The position numbers were made by a program, and so were the translations under genes. The notes below the pieces were generated by a model. It saw only the letters and a program-made list of their open reading frames with translations, had not been told where the DNA came from and did not search any database. From NCBI RefSeq assembly GCF_043789415.1, contig NZ_JBDLLW010000002.1, forward strand, positions 248,001 to 312,000: 64,000 nucleotides of DNA. Reading direction: 5' to 3'. Shown here piece by piece: positions 25,859-34,627 of the stretch. Position 1 is the stretch's first letter. Each line of letters starts with the position of its first letter. Source of the stretch: Renibacterium sp043789415 (GTDB lineage: Bacteria; Actinomycetota; Actinomycetes; Actinomycetales; Micrococcaceae).

Positions 25859-25888
25859 TGTGCCGGTAAATCATTAGCTCAACGGTGC

Positions 25889-27058
25889 CTATTTCAGGAA
25901 GTCGGGGACATCCAGGTCGTCCTGCCGGGCGCTACTGAGATCGGGTTCGACCACGGCCGGCAATTCCAGATCGAAGCCGTTCTCCGGAGTGGAGGAACCG
26001 CTCCCCTGGCTCCAGGAGGAGAGATTGCTCGGCGCGGGCTTCGTCGCCTCTTCCTCAGCCGGTTTCGATGCAGCTCGAGCCACCGGATCTCCTGCCGGAG
26101 CGCTGGTGGCATCGACGTTGTCGAAACCCGCCGCGATCACCGTGACGCGCGCTTCGTCGCCCAAAGCGTCGTCGATCACCGCACCGAAAATGATATTCGC
26201 CTCGGGGTGAGCGACTTCCTGCACCAGGCGGGCTGCTTCGTTGATCTCGAAGAGGCCGAGATCTGAACCACCCTGAATGGAGAGCAGAACGCCGTGTGCG
26301 CCGTCGATCGAGGCTTCCAGCAGCGGTGAGGCGATCGCGAGTTCCGCGGCTTTCACAGCACGATCCTCGCCCCGCGCAGAGCCGATGCCCATCAAGGCAG
26401 AGCCCGCACCCTGCATCACCGACTTCACATCGGCGAAGTCGAGGTTGATCAAACCAGGCGTGGTGATCAGATCGGTGATGCCTTGCACACCGGAGAGCAG
26501 CACCTGATCAGCGGAACGGAAGGCGTCGAGCATCGAGACATTGCGATCGCTGATCGACAACAGACGGTCATTCGGAATCACGATCAAGGTATCGACTTCA
26601 TCGCGAAGCCCCTCGATGCCGGTCTCGGCCTGGTTGGAGCGACGACGGCCTTCGAAGGTGAAGGGACGGGTCACCACGCCGATGGTCAAGGCGCCCAGCG
26701 AGCGAGCGATCCGAGCCACCACGGGAGCGCCGCCGGTTCCGGTGCCGCCGCCCTCACCCGCGGTCACGAAGACCATGTCCGCGCCGCGCAACACCTCTTC
26801 GATCTCCTCAGCGTGATCTTCTGCCGCTTTGCGGCCCACTTCGGGGTCAGCACCAGCGCCGAGCCCTCGAGTGAGTTCACGCCCGACGTCGAGCTTCACA
26901 TCGGCGTCAGACATCAGTAGCGCCTGCGCATCGGTGTTGATGGCGATGAATTCAACGCCTCTCAACCCCACTTCGATCATCCGGTTCACGGCATTCACGC
27001 CGCCGCCGCCGATGCCGACGACTTTGATGACGGCCAAATAATTCTGCGGTGCTGCCAC
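25889..27058 (-). CDS. ftsZ: Cell division protein FtsZ
   Basis: Tubulin-like GTPase that builds the Z-ring. Protein of 389 aa. Signature GGGTGTGGAPVVA, the N-terminal IKVVGIGGGGVNAVNRM, synergy loop NLDFADVKSVM, then a linker of about 60 residues and the C-terminal tail DDLDVPDFLK that binds SepF. The start is GTG. It has its own promoter region (160 bp) after ftsQ and leads a likely ftsZ-pgeF-yggS-sepF transcript. The MerR protein at 63355 is homologous to FtsR, a known ftsZ regulator in Corynebacterium. Confidence 0.98.
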   Translation of the reverse strand: MAAPQNYLAVIKVVGIGGGGVNAVNRMIEVGLRGVEFIAINTDAQALLMSDADVKLDVGRELTRGLGAGADPEVGRKAAEDHAEEIEEVLRGADMVFVTAGEGGGTGTGGAPVVARIARSLGALTIGVVTRPFTFEGRRRSNQAETGIEGLRDEVDTLIVIPNDRLLSISDRNVSMLDAFRSADQVLLSGVQGITDLITTPGLINLDFADVKSVMQGAGSALMGIGSARGEDRAVKAAELAIASPLLEASIDGAHGVLLSIQGGSDLGLFEINEAARLVQEVAHPEANIIFGAVIDDALGDEARVTVIAAGFDNVDATSAPAGDPVARAASKPAEEEATKPAPSNLSSWSQGSGSSTPENGFDLELPAVVEPDLSSARQDDLDVPDFLK

Positions 27059-27102
27059 GGTTGCTGTCCCTTGTTCGTTGCCTGCTTGAAGCTTTTCGAC
27101 CC

Positions 27103-27135
27103 TAACCCTCTACTTGAGGGTTATAGTTATGTCAA
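27103..27135 (-). promoter_or_regulatory. ftsZ promoter with hairpin over the -10
   Basis: Minus-strand -35 TTGACA (27135-27130), 17-nt spacer and -10-like TAGAGG (27112-27107). An inverted repeat TAACCCTC/GAGGGTTA (27103-27110/27116-27123) overlaps the -10 and could be an operator or an early-transcript hairpin. The -10 lacks the final T, so strength is uncertain. Confidence 0.5.
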
Positions 27136-27218
27136 GTAATTCCTGATTGCGACGCTATGGGTCATCGGGTGTTCTTTCAATAACCATCGCCGCGTGTCGT
27201 GGGAATCGGCTGAAAATA

Positions 27219-28139
27219 TCATCTGGTCACCGGGTGCCGCGGAGAGCTCACATCGTAGACATTGACCGGCGCGGGCGCCGGTTTTCCAGGCTGCGCTTGG
27301 GGTGGGTTCTTCAGCAGAGTCTGCAGCACCTCAGATTTCAGAGCCATTTCAGAAGGGTCTCCCCAGATAACTTTCTTACCGTTGAGCAAGAGCAGTTCCA
27401 CGGCATTGGGAGACTTCGCCGATGCTGATTGCAACTGCGCCCTGACCGCCGGTGGCAATGAAGCCAGCACAGCGGTCATCGCGGAAAAAGTGGCCTGCCC
27501 GATGGCGGCCGTGCCACCGTCTATCAAGGGCAGCTTGGCTGAAGCCGGGGTAGCGGTGACGCCCAGCTGAGTGCCCTTGGGATCGACCAGAATGAACTTA
27601 TCCCCGCTCTTCAAGACCGCCACCGGAACGCGCTCTACCACGTGCACCAGAAGAGTCGAAGGCGGGCGGGCCTCGATGCTCACCGATTGCACCTGGGGCA
27701 GTTTAGCTAAAAGCTGCTGCACCTCTGACTGATCGATCTGGGTGAGCGGTTTGCCCTTGAGCCCGGCAAGAGCTGTCTGCACCGAGGCATCGCTAGCCAG
27801 CTTCACGCCGTCGACGGTGATCGTCTTGAGCGCCAAGGCCGGAGAGAACAGCGCTACCAGCATGATCACCCCCACCACAGCCAGCACTACGACGCCGGCG
27901 ATCCAGGGCAGCCAGCGCCGCAGCCTGGGTTTCGTCTCCCTCGCGCCGGGGAACTTCAGTACGGTGGCGCCAGGGCCTTCTTGTTCCCCGGCGGTCAGCG
28001 GCAGCACCGAGACCTTGGCGCTGCCGGCACTGGAGACCGTGCTGTCCGAATTCGTAGAGTTCTCGGTGTCGCTCTGCGAGGTGAGATCTGCCCGAGCTCC
28101 ACCGCTGGGGATCATCGGGGGTTTACGACCCGTCGGCAT
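27219..28139 (-). CDS. ftsQ: Cell division protein FtsQ (POTRA)
   Basis: Bitopic divisome protein of 306 aa. A Ser/Thr-rich cytosolic N-terminus of about 70 residues, one membrane helix (about 75-98), then the POTRA domain beginning KTITVDGVKLASDASVQTAL and the FtsQ/DivIB domain (VERVPVAVLKSGDKFILVDPKGTQL). Overlaps the murC end by 17 nt, so it is translated as part of the mur-fts operon. Confidence 0.92.
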   Translation of the reverse strand: MPTGRKPPMIPSGGARADLTSQSDTENSTNSDSTVSSAGSAKVSVLPLTAGEQEGPGATVLKFPGARETKPRLRRWLPWIAGVVVLAVVGVIMLVALFSPALALKTITVDGVKLASDASVQTALAGLKGKPLTQIDQSEVQQLLAKLPQVQSVSIEARPPSTLLVHVVERVPVAVLKSGDKFILVDPKGTQLGVTATPASAKLPLIDGGTAAIGQATFSAMTAVLASLPPAVRAQLQSASAKSPNAVELLLLNGKKVIWGDPSEMALKSEVLQTLLKNPPQAQPGKPAPAPVNVYDVSSPRHPVTR

Positions 28140-29505
28140 AGCGCTGCTCCCCTTCCGCTCTGCTGGCTAGGGTCTCGACCAGCACGGCACCGTATTGTGT
28201 GACATCGCCGGCGCCGATGGTCAGCACAATATCGCCCGGTCCGGCCTGCTCGACGATTCGCTCGATGGCACGCTGTGGATCAGCGGTGTATTCCGCTCGT
28301 TCGGCAGTCGCGGTGATCAGTTCGCTCGTCACCCCGGGAAGGGGTTCTTCCCGGGCTGGGTAAATGTCGAGGACGACGGCGAGATCCGCCAGGTCGAGCG
28401 CCGCGCCGAACTCTTGGGCGAACTCGCGGGTGCGGCTGAACAGATGCGGCTGGAAAAGCACCAGAACCCGGTGCCCAGCGGCCACCGTCCGGGCAGCGGT
28501 GAGCGCTGCGGTCAGCTCGGTGGGATGATGTGCGTAGTCGTCGAAGACTCGGACGCCGGAGCTCTCGCCCTTGAGTTCAAAGCGCCGTGCCGCTCCCGTG
28601 AAGGTCCCCAGCGAGCTGATCGCCAGCGAAGGGGCGACTCCGAGTTCCACGGCGGCGGCAAAAGCAGCCGCGGCATTGAGCCTATTGTGCTCGCCTGGAA
28701 CAGCGAGTCGAAGCTCATGCCGCTGACCACTGAATTCCAGGAAGTCTCCGAGCAACCGGATTTCGGCCGAGGCAGCGCGACCGTAGCGCAGCACCCTGGT
28801 CCCCCGCGCGGCCGCAGCGGCTGCCAGTCCGGCACTGCCGGGATCATCCGCGCACGCCACCAACGTGCCATCGCCAGGCAGTAACGCGATGAAATCCGTG
28901 AACGCCTGCATCACGGCCTCGGCGGTGCCGTAGTGATCGAGATGATCAGGTTCAGCATTGGTGATGATCTCAAGCTGCGGCCGGTAGTTGAGAAAAGAGC
29001 CGTCTGATTCATCGGCTTCGGCGACGAAGATCTTCCCGGTGCCGTGCGCAGCGTTTACGCCCAGCGCGGGGACAGTGGCGCCGATCGCGAAGGAAGGATC
29101 GAGCCCTGCCTCGCGCAGTACCACGGTGATCATCGAGGTGGTCGTCGTCTTACCGTGGGTTCCGGCAACGGCCACCACGGCGTCCTGGGCCATCGTAGCC
29201 GCGAGCGCTTCGGACCGGTGCAAGATCTTCAGCCCGCGCTGCCGAGCCGCGGCGAGCTCGGGATTCGAAGCCTTAATGGCTGTTGAGACCACAACGGTAG
29301 CGGCATCGGCTAAGTTCTCAGCGGCCTGACCGATGAACACTCGTGCCCCGAGCCCGCGAAGCTCTGCCACGGCGGCGGAATCCTTCGCATCGCTGCCGCT
29401 CACCGGCACGCCGGAGGCCAGCATGATGCGCGCGATTCCAGACATCCCGGCACCACCGATACCGATGAAATGGACCGCTCCCAGGTCATCTAATGGGCCG
29501 CTCAT
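28123..29505 (-). CDS. murC: UDP-N-acetylmuramate-L-alanine ligase
   Basis: Adds L-Ala to UDP-MurNAc. Protein of 460 aa, typical length. N-terminal Rossmann motif VHFIGIGGAGMSGIARIM, ATP-binding GTHGKTTTTSM near residue 114, EADESDGSF, ITNAEPDHLDHYG, and DDYAHHPTE. It overlaps murG by 4 nt. Confidence 0.97.
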   Translation of the reverse strand: MSGPLDDLGAVHFIGIGGAGMSGIARIMLASGVPVSGSDAKDSAAVAELRGLGARVFIGQAAENLADAATVVVSTAIKASNPELAAARQRGLKILHRSEALAATMAQDAVVAVAGTHGKTTTTSMITVVLREAGLDPSFAIGATVPALGVNAAHGTGKIFVAEADESDGSFLNYRPQLEIITNAEPDHLDHYGTAEAVMQAFTDFIALLPGDGTLVACADDPGSAGLAAAAAARGTRVLRYGRAASAEIRLLGDFLEFSGQRHELRLAVPGEHNRLNAAAAFAAAVELGVAPSLAISSLGTFTGAARRFELKGESSGVRVFDDYAHHPTELTAALTAARTVAAGHRVLVLFQPHLFSRTREFAQEFGAALDLADLAVVLDIYPAREEPLPGVTSELITATAERAEYTADPQRAIERIVEQAGPGDIVLTIGAGDVTQYGAVLVETLASRAEGEQRYADGS

Positions 29506-30617
29506 CGGGCCGCCTGCACGATCATGTCAGCCATCTTCTCCGCAGCGTCCCGGATGCCGGCCTGCCCGGCACGTTGCCCCAGCTCTGTGAGTCGGGCGGG
29601 ATCCTTTAGCAGCGGTAAGGCGTTGTGCTTGAGCCACTCAGGGGTGAAATCCTGATCTGCCACCATAAGAGCCGCAGACTGATCGACCAGGGTGGCGGCG
29701 TTGAGAGCTTGTTCACCGTTGCCCACCGGAAGCGGCACGAAGATCGCTGGCACTCCGACAGCGGCCACCTCACTGACCGTTCCCGCCCCGGAACGGCAAA
29801 TCAGCAGATCGGCGGCGGCATAAGCACGTTCCATGCCGTCGAAGTACTCGACCTGCCGGTAACCTGGGGATTCCACCGGTCTTCCGGCGTCATCAAGGAG
29901 GGCCTTTCCGGTCCCGGTGATGTGCAGGATCTGAACTCCGGCCTCGGCAAAAGCGGGAAGCGAAGCGGCCAGAGCTTGGTTCATCCGGAGTGCGCCGAGC
30001 GAACCGCCGGTGACCACCACGAGAGGCTTGCCAGAGTCAAAGCCCAATTCCTCTTTAGCCGGGCCGTTCTGGACTCTGCCACCTTGCAGCGGTCGCTGCA
30101 GGCGGGCGATCTGACGGCGCAGCGGCATCCCCACCCAGCGGGCCTTGGCGAGCTTGGTGCCCTGAAACGCGGTACCGATCCATTCGGTGTAGCGGGCTCC
30201 CCAGCGGTTGGCCAGGCCGGGACGCAGGTTCGCTTCATGAATCACTATCGGAATACCGGCTTTTCGAGCTGCCTGGTACATCGGGGTGCAGACATAACCG
30301 CCCACCCCTAACAGGACATCGGCCTCTGCGTCCTCCAGAATGCGCTGAGAGCTGCGGATCGCGGCTCGCATTCTGGCCGGGAACCGTAAGGCGTCGGCGC
30401 TCGGCTTACGCGGCATCGGAACCCGGTCGATCAGCACCAGCTCGACCCCGGCGTCCGGAACCAGTCTGGTCTCCAAACCCTCTGCGGTTCCCACCGCCAG
30501 CAGTTTGACCTGTGGATCCCGCTCTTTCAGCGCTGCGGCAATGGCGAGAAGTGGTGCGACATGGCCAGCGGAACCGCCACCGGCCAAAACCACGGAAAGC
30601 GGTTGTTTTATGGTCAT
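29502..30617 (-). CDS. murG: Lipid II synthase (GlcNAc transferase)
   Basis: Transfers GlcNAc from UDP-GlcNAc to lipid I at the inner leaflet. Protein of 371 aa. Glycine-rich AGGGSAGHVAPLLAIA, GVGGYVCTPMYQAARKAGIPIVIHEANLRPG, VTGGSLGALRMNQA, and the UDP-GlcNAc site LLICRSGAGTVSEVAAVGVPAIFVPLP. Overlaps ftsW and murC by 4 nt each. Confidence 0.97.
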   Translation of the reverse strand: MTIKQPLSVVLAGGGSAGHVAPLLAIAAALKERDPQVKLLAVGTAEGLETRLVPDAGVELVLIDRVPMPRKPSADALRFPARMRAAIRSSQRILEDAEADVLLGVGGYVCTPMYQAARKAGIPIVIHEANLRPGLANRWGARYTEWIGTAFQGTKLAKARWVGMPLRRQIARLQRPLQGGRVQNGPAKEELGFDSGKPLVVVTGGSLGALRMNQALAASLPAFAEAGVQILHITGTGKALLDDAGRPVESPGYRQVEYFDGMERAYAAADLLICRSGAGTVSEVAAVGVPAIFVPLPVGNGEQALNAATLVDQSAALMVADQDFTPEWLKHNALPLLKDPARLTELGQRAGQAGIRDAAEKMADMIVQAAR

Positions 30618-31885
30618 GAAGCTACGTTTTTTCTCTTTTGAGGGGTCTTCTCCGGCAGATTGCGGGCGAAGGAGAGCACGATGCCGATAGCGGCAAGGCT
30701 GATGGTCAGGGAGGTGCCTCCGTAGGAGACCAGCGGGAGCGGCACGCCGATCACCGGCAGGATCCCGGTGACCATGGCGATATTCACAAAGGCCTGGCCG
30801 ATCATCCAGGTCATCACACTGCCGCAGACAATCCTGACGAAGAGGCTGTTGGAGCGGACGATGACCCGGAAGATGCCGATCGCCAGTACGGCGTAGAGCA
30901 CGATGATGACAATGGTGCCGAGCAGGCCGAACTCCTCGCCGATAATGGCGAAGATGAAGTCATTATGCGCTTCAGGAATCCAATTCCATTTCTGCTTGCC
31001 CTGCCCGAGGCCGACTCCCCACCAGCCACCCGAGGCCAGTGCGTACATGCCGTTGGTGGCCTGGTCGCAGAGCCCGTAAGGGTCCTTGTAGTTAGGGTCT
31101 CCACAGGACAGCCAGGCGGTCAGCCGACCGACCCTGTTGCTATTGGTCAGTGCCATCGCGAGTGCCGCGACCACACCCAGGACGCCGGCACCGAGGAAGA
31201 GCTTGCCAGGAGCCCCGGCGAAGTAGAGCCCGGCCGCGACGATCGCCATCATGATGGTCGCGGTGCCCAGATCGCCTTCCAACAGCACCAGCAGCACCAC
31301 GAGCGCGGCGACCGGGACCACCGGGATGAACAGGTGCCGCATCTTGCCGAGCAGCGGTTCTTTCTGCGCCAGCACTGAAGCCATCCAGAGGATGATCATC
31401 AGCTTGGCGATCTCCGAGGGCTGGAAGGAGAAGGAGTCGCTGACCACGATCCAGTTCTTATTGCCGCCGATCGTGCTGCCCACCACGAGTACCAGGACCA
31501 GCAGAATCAGCGAGATTCCGAGCCCTGGCCAAGCGAGAACCTTGAACCAACGGGCCGGGAAGCGGGAAAGCACCAGGATGGCGACAAAGCCTATGGCTGC
31601 AAAGACAGTCTGTTTGATGCCCAGGGTGAAGGGATTGGTCTCCTGCGAGACCTGTTCCACGGCGGAAGCGGAGAAGACCATCATCAGGCCGATGCAGGTC
31701 AGCGCCAGGCTGGAACCGAGAATCAAGTAATAACTGGAGTTGCGCGAACCGCCTTTGCCCTCCAGCCGAGGCCAGAAGCGCTCGTTGAAGTTCTTCAGTC
31801 GCTGTCGAATGCTCACCATCGGTTTTGCCCCCTCAACCACTGGTCTGGGGCTCTTCGACGTCGGGCGAGTTGGCGCGTTGACCAT
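30614..31885 (-). CDS. ftsW: Peptidoglycan glycosyltransferase FtsW (SEDS)
   Basis: SEDS-family septal glycan polymerase, about ten membrane helices. Protein of 423 aa with a basic cytosolic N-terminus of about 50 residues. Conserved segments: FQPSEIAKL, LEGDLGTATIM, WNWIPEAHNDFIFAIIGEEFGLLG, and GVPLPLVSYGGTSL. It works with the class B PBP FtsI encoded upstream. The start lies 7 nt after murD; the end overlaps murG by 4 nt. Confidence 0.96.
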   Translation of the reverse strand: MVNAPTRPTSKSPRPVVEGAKPMVSIRQRLKNFNERFWPRLEGKGGSRNSSYYLILGSSLALTCIGLMMVFSASAVEQVSQETNPFTLGIKQTVFAAIGFVAILVLSRFPARWFKVLAWPGLGISLILLVLVLVVGSTIGGNKNWIVVSDSFSFQPSEIAKLMIILWMASVLAQKEPLLGKMRHLFIPVVPVAALVVLLVLLEGDLGTATIMMAIVAAGLYFAGAPGKLFLGAGVLGVVAALAMALTNSNRVGRLTAWLSCGDPNYKDPYGLCDQATNGMYALASGGWWGVGLGQGKQKWNWIPEAHNDFIFAIIGEEFGLLGTIVIIVLYAVLAIGIFRVIVRSNSLFVRIVCGSVMTWMIGQAFVNIAMVTGILPVIGVPLPLVSYGGTSLTISLAAIGIVLSFARNLPEKTPQKRKNVAS

Positions 31886-31892
31886 CAGCTAC

Positions 31893-33527
31893 CTATTGCC
31901 CTTCGGTTTCGCGTATCCGCTTGTCCGCCTGCCCTTCCAGGAGCTCTCGCACGGCCGCGATAAATGCGTCACCACGCTGAGCGTAGGAAGAGAACTGATC
32001 GATGGAGGCAGCAGCCGGAGCCATCAGCACGGTGTCGCCGTCGGTGATCACTTCCGCGGCTGCCCTGACAGCTTGAGCCATCACAGCCGGTCCTTCGAAG
32101 ACCGGCTGAGCGGATTCATTCTGTTCGATCGTGGCCGCGGATGACTGCTGCACCCTTCCAGTCTCGCCCGGACCCGGCTCGATCACTGGCACATTCGGTG
32201 CGTGTCGTGCCAAGGCCGAAAGCAGTGACTGATTGTCTTTGCCGATCAGGATGACCGTTTTGAGCTTTCCCTGATGCTGCTGGATGAGTTCTTCATAATT
32301 GGCGCCCTTGGAGTCACCACCGGCAATCCAGACCACCGAATTGAAGGAGCCCAGGGATGCAGCAGCAGCGTGCGGGTTGGTCGCTTTGGAGTCATTGATC
32401 CAGAGCACGCCATCAGATTGAGCGACCGGCTGAATCCGGTGGACTCCCTGATCATAGTTCCGCAATCCGTTTCGAACCGCTGTCGGTGCGACGCCGTAGG
32501 CCCGGACCAGGGCGGCCGCGGCAGCGGCATTGGCCACCAGGTGCTGCGGCACCAGATTCCCGATCTCGGAAAGCTGCATCAGCTCGGCCGCGGAATCCTT
32601 ACGCTCCGCGATGAAAGCCCGGTCCACCAGGAGTCCCTCCACCACGCCCACCATGCTGATCGATGGCATTCCGGTGGTGAAACCCACCGCTCGGCAACCT
32701 TCAACGACGTCGGCCTCTTCCACCATCCGCTCGGTCTCGGACTGTTCGGCGTTATAGATGCAGGCTCTTTGAGTGTGCTGGTAGACCTTCGCCTTATCGG
32801 CGGCATAGGCTTCCATGCTGCCGTGCCAGTCCACATGGTCTTCGGCAAGATTGAGGCAGACACTGGCCACCGGGGACGCCGATTCCGTCCAGTGCAGCTG
32901 GAAACTAGAGAGTTCCAGCGCAAAGACGTCGTAGCCTTCGGGCTCGCGCACCGCGTCCAGAATGGGTGTGCCGATATTGCCCACCGCGATGGCGCGCAAA
33001 CCGGCGGACTGCAGAATTGATTCCACCATCGTGGTCGTGGTGGTCTTCCCATTCGTCCCGGTGATGCTGATCCAGTCCGCGGTCTTGCGGCCGGCTCGTT
33101 CCCGGACCCGCCAGGCGAGTTCAATATCTCCCCAGATCGGAAGCCGTCGAGCGGCCGCCTCAGCTAACAGCGGATGACTAGGCCGCAACCCGGGAGAAGT
33201 CAGCACGAGTTCGGCGGGCAAGCCTTGAAAATCCGGCAACTGCTGAGCCGCTTCGGCGCCCAGCAAAACGGCTTCTGCGCCCACGATCTTCAGCGTGTCC
33301 GCGGCTTGCCGGGCGGCGTCGTCATCCGATTCCGCCACCACGATCACCCGGGCACCGAGTTCGATCAAGGTATCCGCAATGGAGAATCCGGTTTTACCAA
33401 TCCCGGCGACCACCGCACGCAATCCTGACCAGTCCGCATCCCAGCTGGTCAGCTTGGAGAACCGGTCCTCACCAAGATTCGATGAGGCTCCGGTCAGTTC
33501 TTCTTCACTCAAAGCTGGACGACCCAC
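31893..33527 (-). CDS. murD: UDP-N-acetylmuramoyl-L-alanine-D-glutamate ligase
   Basis: Adds D-Glu to UDP-MurNAc-L-Ala. At 544 aa it is longer than E. coli MurD (about 440). A 35-residue N-terminal extension and a Ser/Gln/Glu-rich insertion in the C-terminal domain (around GPGETGRVQQSSAATIEQ) account for this. Motifs: ITGTNGKTTTTTM, NLAEDHVDWHGS, and NDSKATNPHAAAASL. The start GTG is inside mraY (19-nt overlap). Confidence 0.95.
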   Translation of the reverse strand: MGRPALSEEELTGASSNLGEDRFSKLTSWDADWSGLRAVVAGIGKTGFSIADTLIELGARVIVVAESDDDAARQAADTLKIVGAEAVLLGAEAAQQLPDFQGLPAELVLTSPGLRPSHPLLAEAAARRLPIWGDIELAWRVRERAGRKTADWISITGTNGKTTTTTMVESILQSAGLRAIAVGNIGTPILDAVREPEGYDVFALELSSFQLHWTESASPVASVCLNLAEDHVDWHGSMEAYAADKAKVYQHTQRACIYNAEQSETERMVEEADVVEGCRAVGFTTGMPSISMVGVVEGLLVDRAFIAERKDSAAELMQLSEIGNLVPQHLVANAAAAAALVRAYGVAPTAVRNGLRNYDQGVHRIQPVAQSDGVLWINDSKATNPHAAAASLGSFNSVVWIAGGDSKGANYEELIQQHQGKLKTVILIGKDNQSLLSALARHAPNVPVIEPGPGETGRVQQSSAATIEQNESAQPVFEGPAVMAQAVRAAAEVITDGDTVLMAPAAASIDQFSSYAQRGDAFIAAVRELLEGQADKRIRETEGQ

Positions 33528-34627
33528 TCAGCATAGAAAGCTCCCAATCCAATGGCCACAAAGAGCCCGCAGAGGATCCAGAACCGGACCACCACAGTGA
33601 CCTCAGCCCAGCCCTTCAGCTCGAAATGATGTTGCAGCGGGGCCATCTTGAAGATTCGTTTACCACCGCTGAGTTTGAAGTAGCCCACCTGCAGAATCAC
33701 CGAGAGCGTGATGATCACGAAGAGGCCGCCGATAATGGGCAACAGCAGCTCGGTGCGGGAGAGGATCGCGAAGCCTGCAATGGCACCGCCGATAGCCAAG
33801 GCTCCGGTATCACCCATGAAGATCTTGGCCGGGGAGGTATTCCACCACAGGAAACCGATCAAGGCGGCGCAGATGATCACCGAGAGCAGAGCCAGATCGA
33901 GCGGATCGCGCACCTCGTAACACGCCGGAGAGCCATTGCCGCGCAGTGAGCCGCAACTCTGGTTGGACTGCCAGATTCCGATCAGCGTATATGCGCCGAA
34001 CACCATCACCGAAGCACCCGCTGCCAAGCCGTCCAGACCATCGGTCAGGTTAACCCCGTTGGTGGCGGCGGTGATAATCGCATTGGCCCAGATGATGAAA
34101 AGCACCACGCCGAGCCCGGCCCCCGCAAAAGCCAAGTCCAGACCGGAGATATCACGAGAGAAGGAAATCTTCAGACTTGCCGGGGTGCGCCCCTTACTGT
34201 CTGCGAAGTTCAGCGCGAGGATCGCGAAAGCAATGCCGATGACGGCTTGCAGGATCAATTTGGCCTTGGCGTTGAGCCCGAGAGATCGTTGCTTGGAGAT
34301 CTTGATGAAGTCATCGAGGAAGCCGACCAGGCCCATACCCGCCATCAGGAAGATCAATAGCCAGCCGGAAACCGTAGGGCCGCTCCACCTCGGGTTCATC
34401 AGCCAGATCAGCAGGTGAGTGAGCAGATAAGCCAGGATCACCGAACCGATGACGACGGCGCCGCCCATCGTCGGAGTACCGCGCTTGGTGTGATGCGAGG
34501 TGGGTCCGTCGTCGCGGACGAACTGTCCGTAGCCTTTACGGACCAGCAGCCGGATGAAAAGCGGCGTGCCGATCATGGCCAGAGCAAGACCCAAGCCAGC
34601 GCCCATTAATATGGCAATCATATTCAC
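33509..34627 (-). CDS. mraY: Phospho-N-acetylmuramoyl-pentapeptide transferase
   Basis: Makes lipid I by moving phospho-MurNAc-pentapeptide onto undecaprenyl phosphate. Polytopic protein of 372 aa with about ten helices. Signatures: HHTKRGTPTMGG, LVGFLDDFIKI (Asp pair), NGVNLTDGLDGLAAG, FMGDTGALAIGG, and APLQHHFELKGW. The start GTG overlaps the murF stop (GTGA); an ATG two codons later (34621) is equally possible. Confidence 0.97.
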   Translation of the reverse strand: MNMIAILMGAGLGLALAMIGTPLFIRLLVRKGYGQFVRDDGPTSHHTKRGTPTMGGAVVIGSVILAYLLTHLLIWLMNPRWSGPTVSGWLLIFLMAGMGLVGFLDDFIKISKQRSLGLNAKAKLILQAVIGIAFAILALNFADSKGRTPASLKISFSRDISGLDLAFAGAGLGVVLFIIWANAIITAATNGVNLTDGLDGLAAGASVMVFGAYTLIGIWQSNQSCGSLRGNGSPACYEVRDPLDLALLSVIICAALIGFLWWNTSPAKIFMGDTGALAIGGAIAGFAILSRTELLLPIIGGLFVIITLSVILQVGYFKLSGGKRIFKMAPLQHHFELKGWAEVTVVVRFWILCGLFVAIGLGAFYAEWVVQL

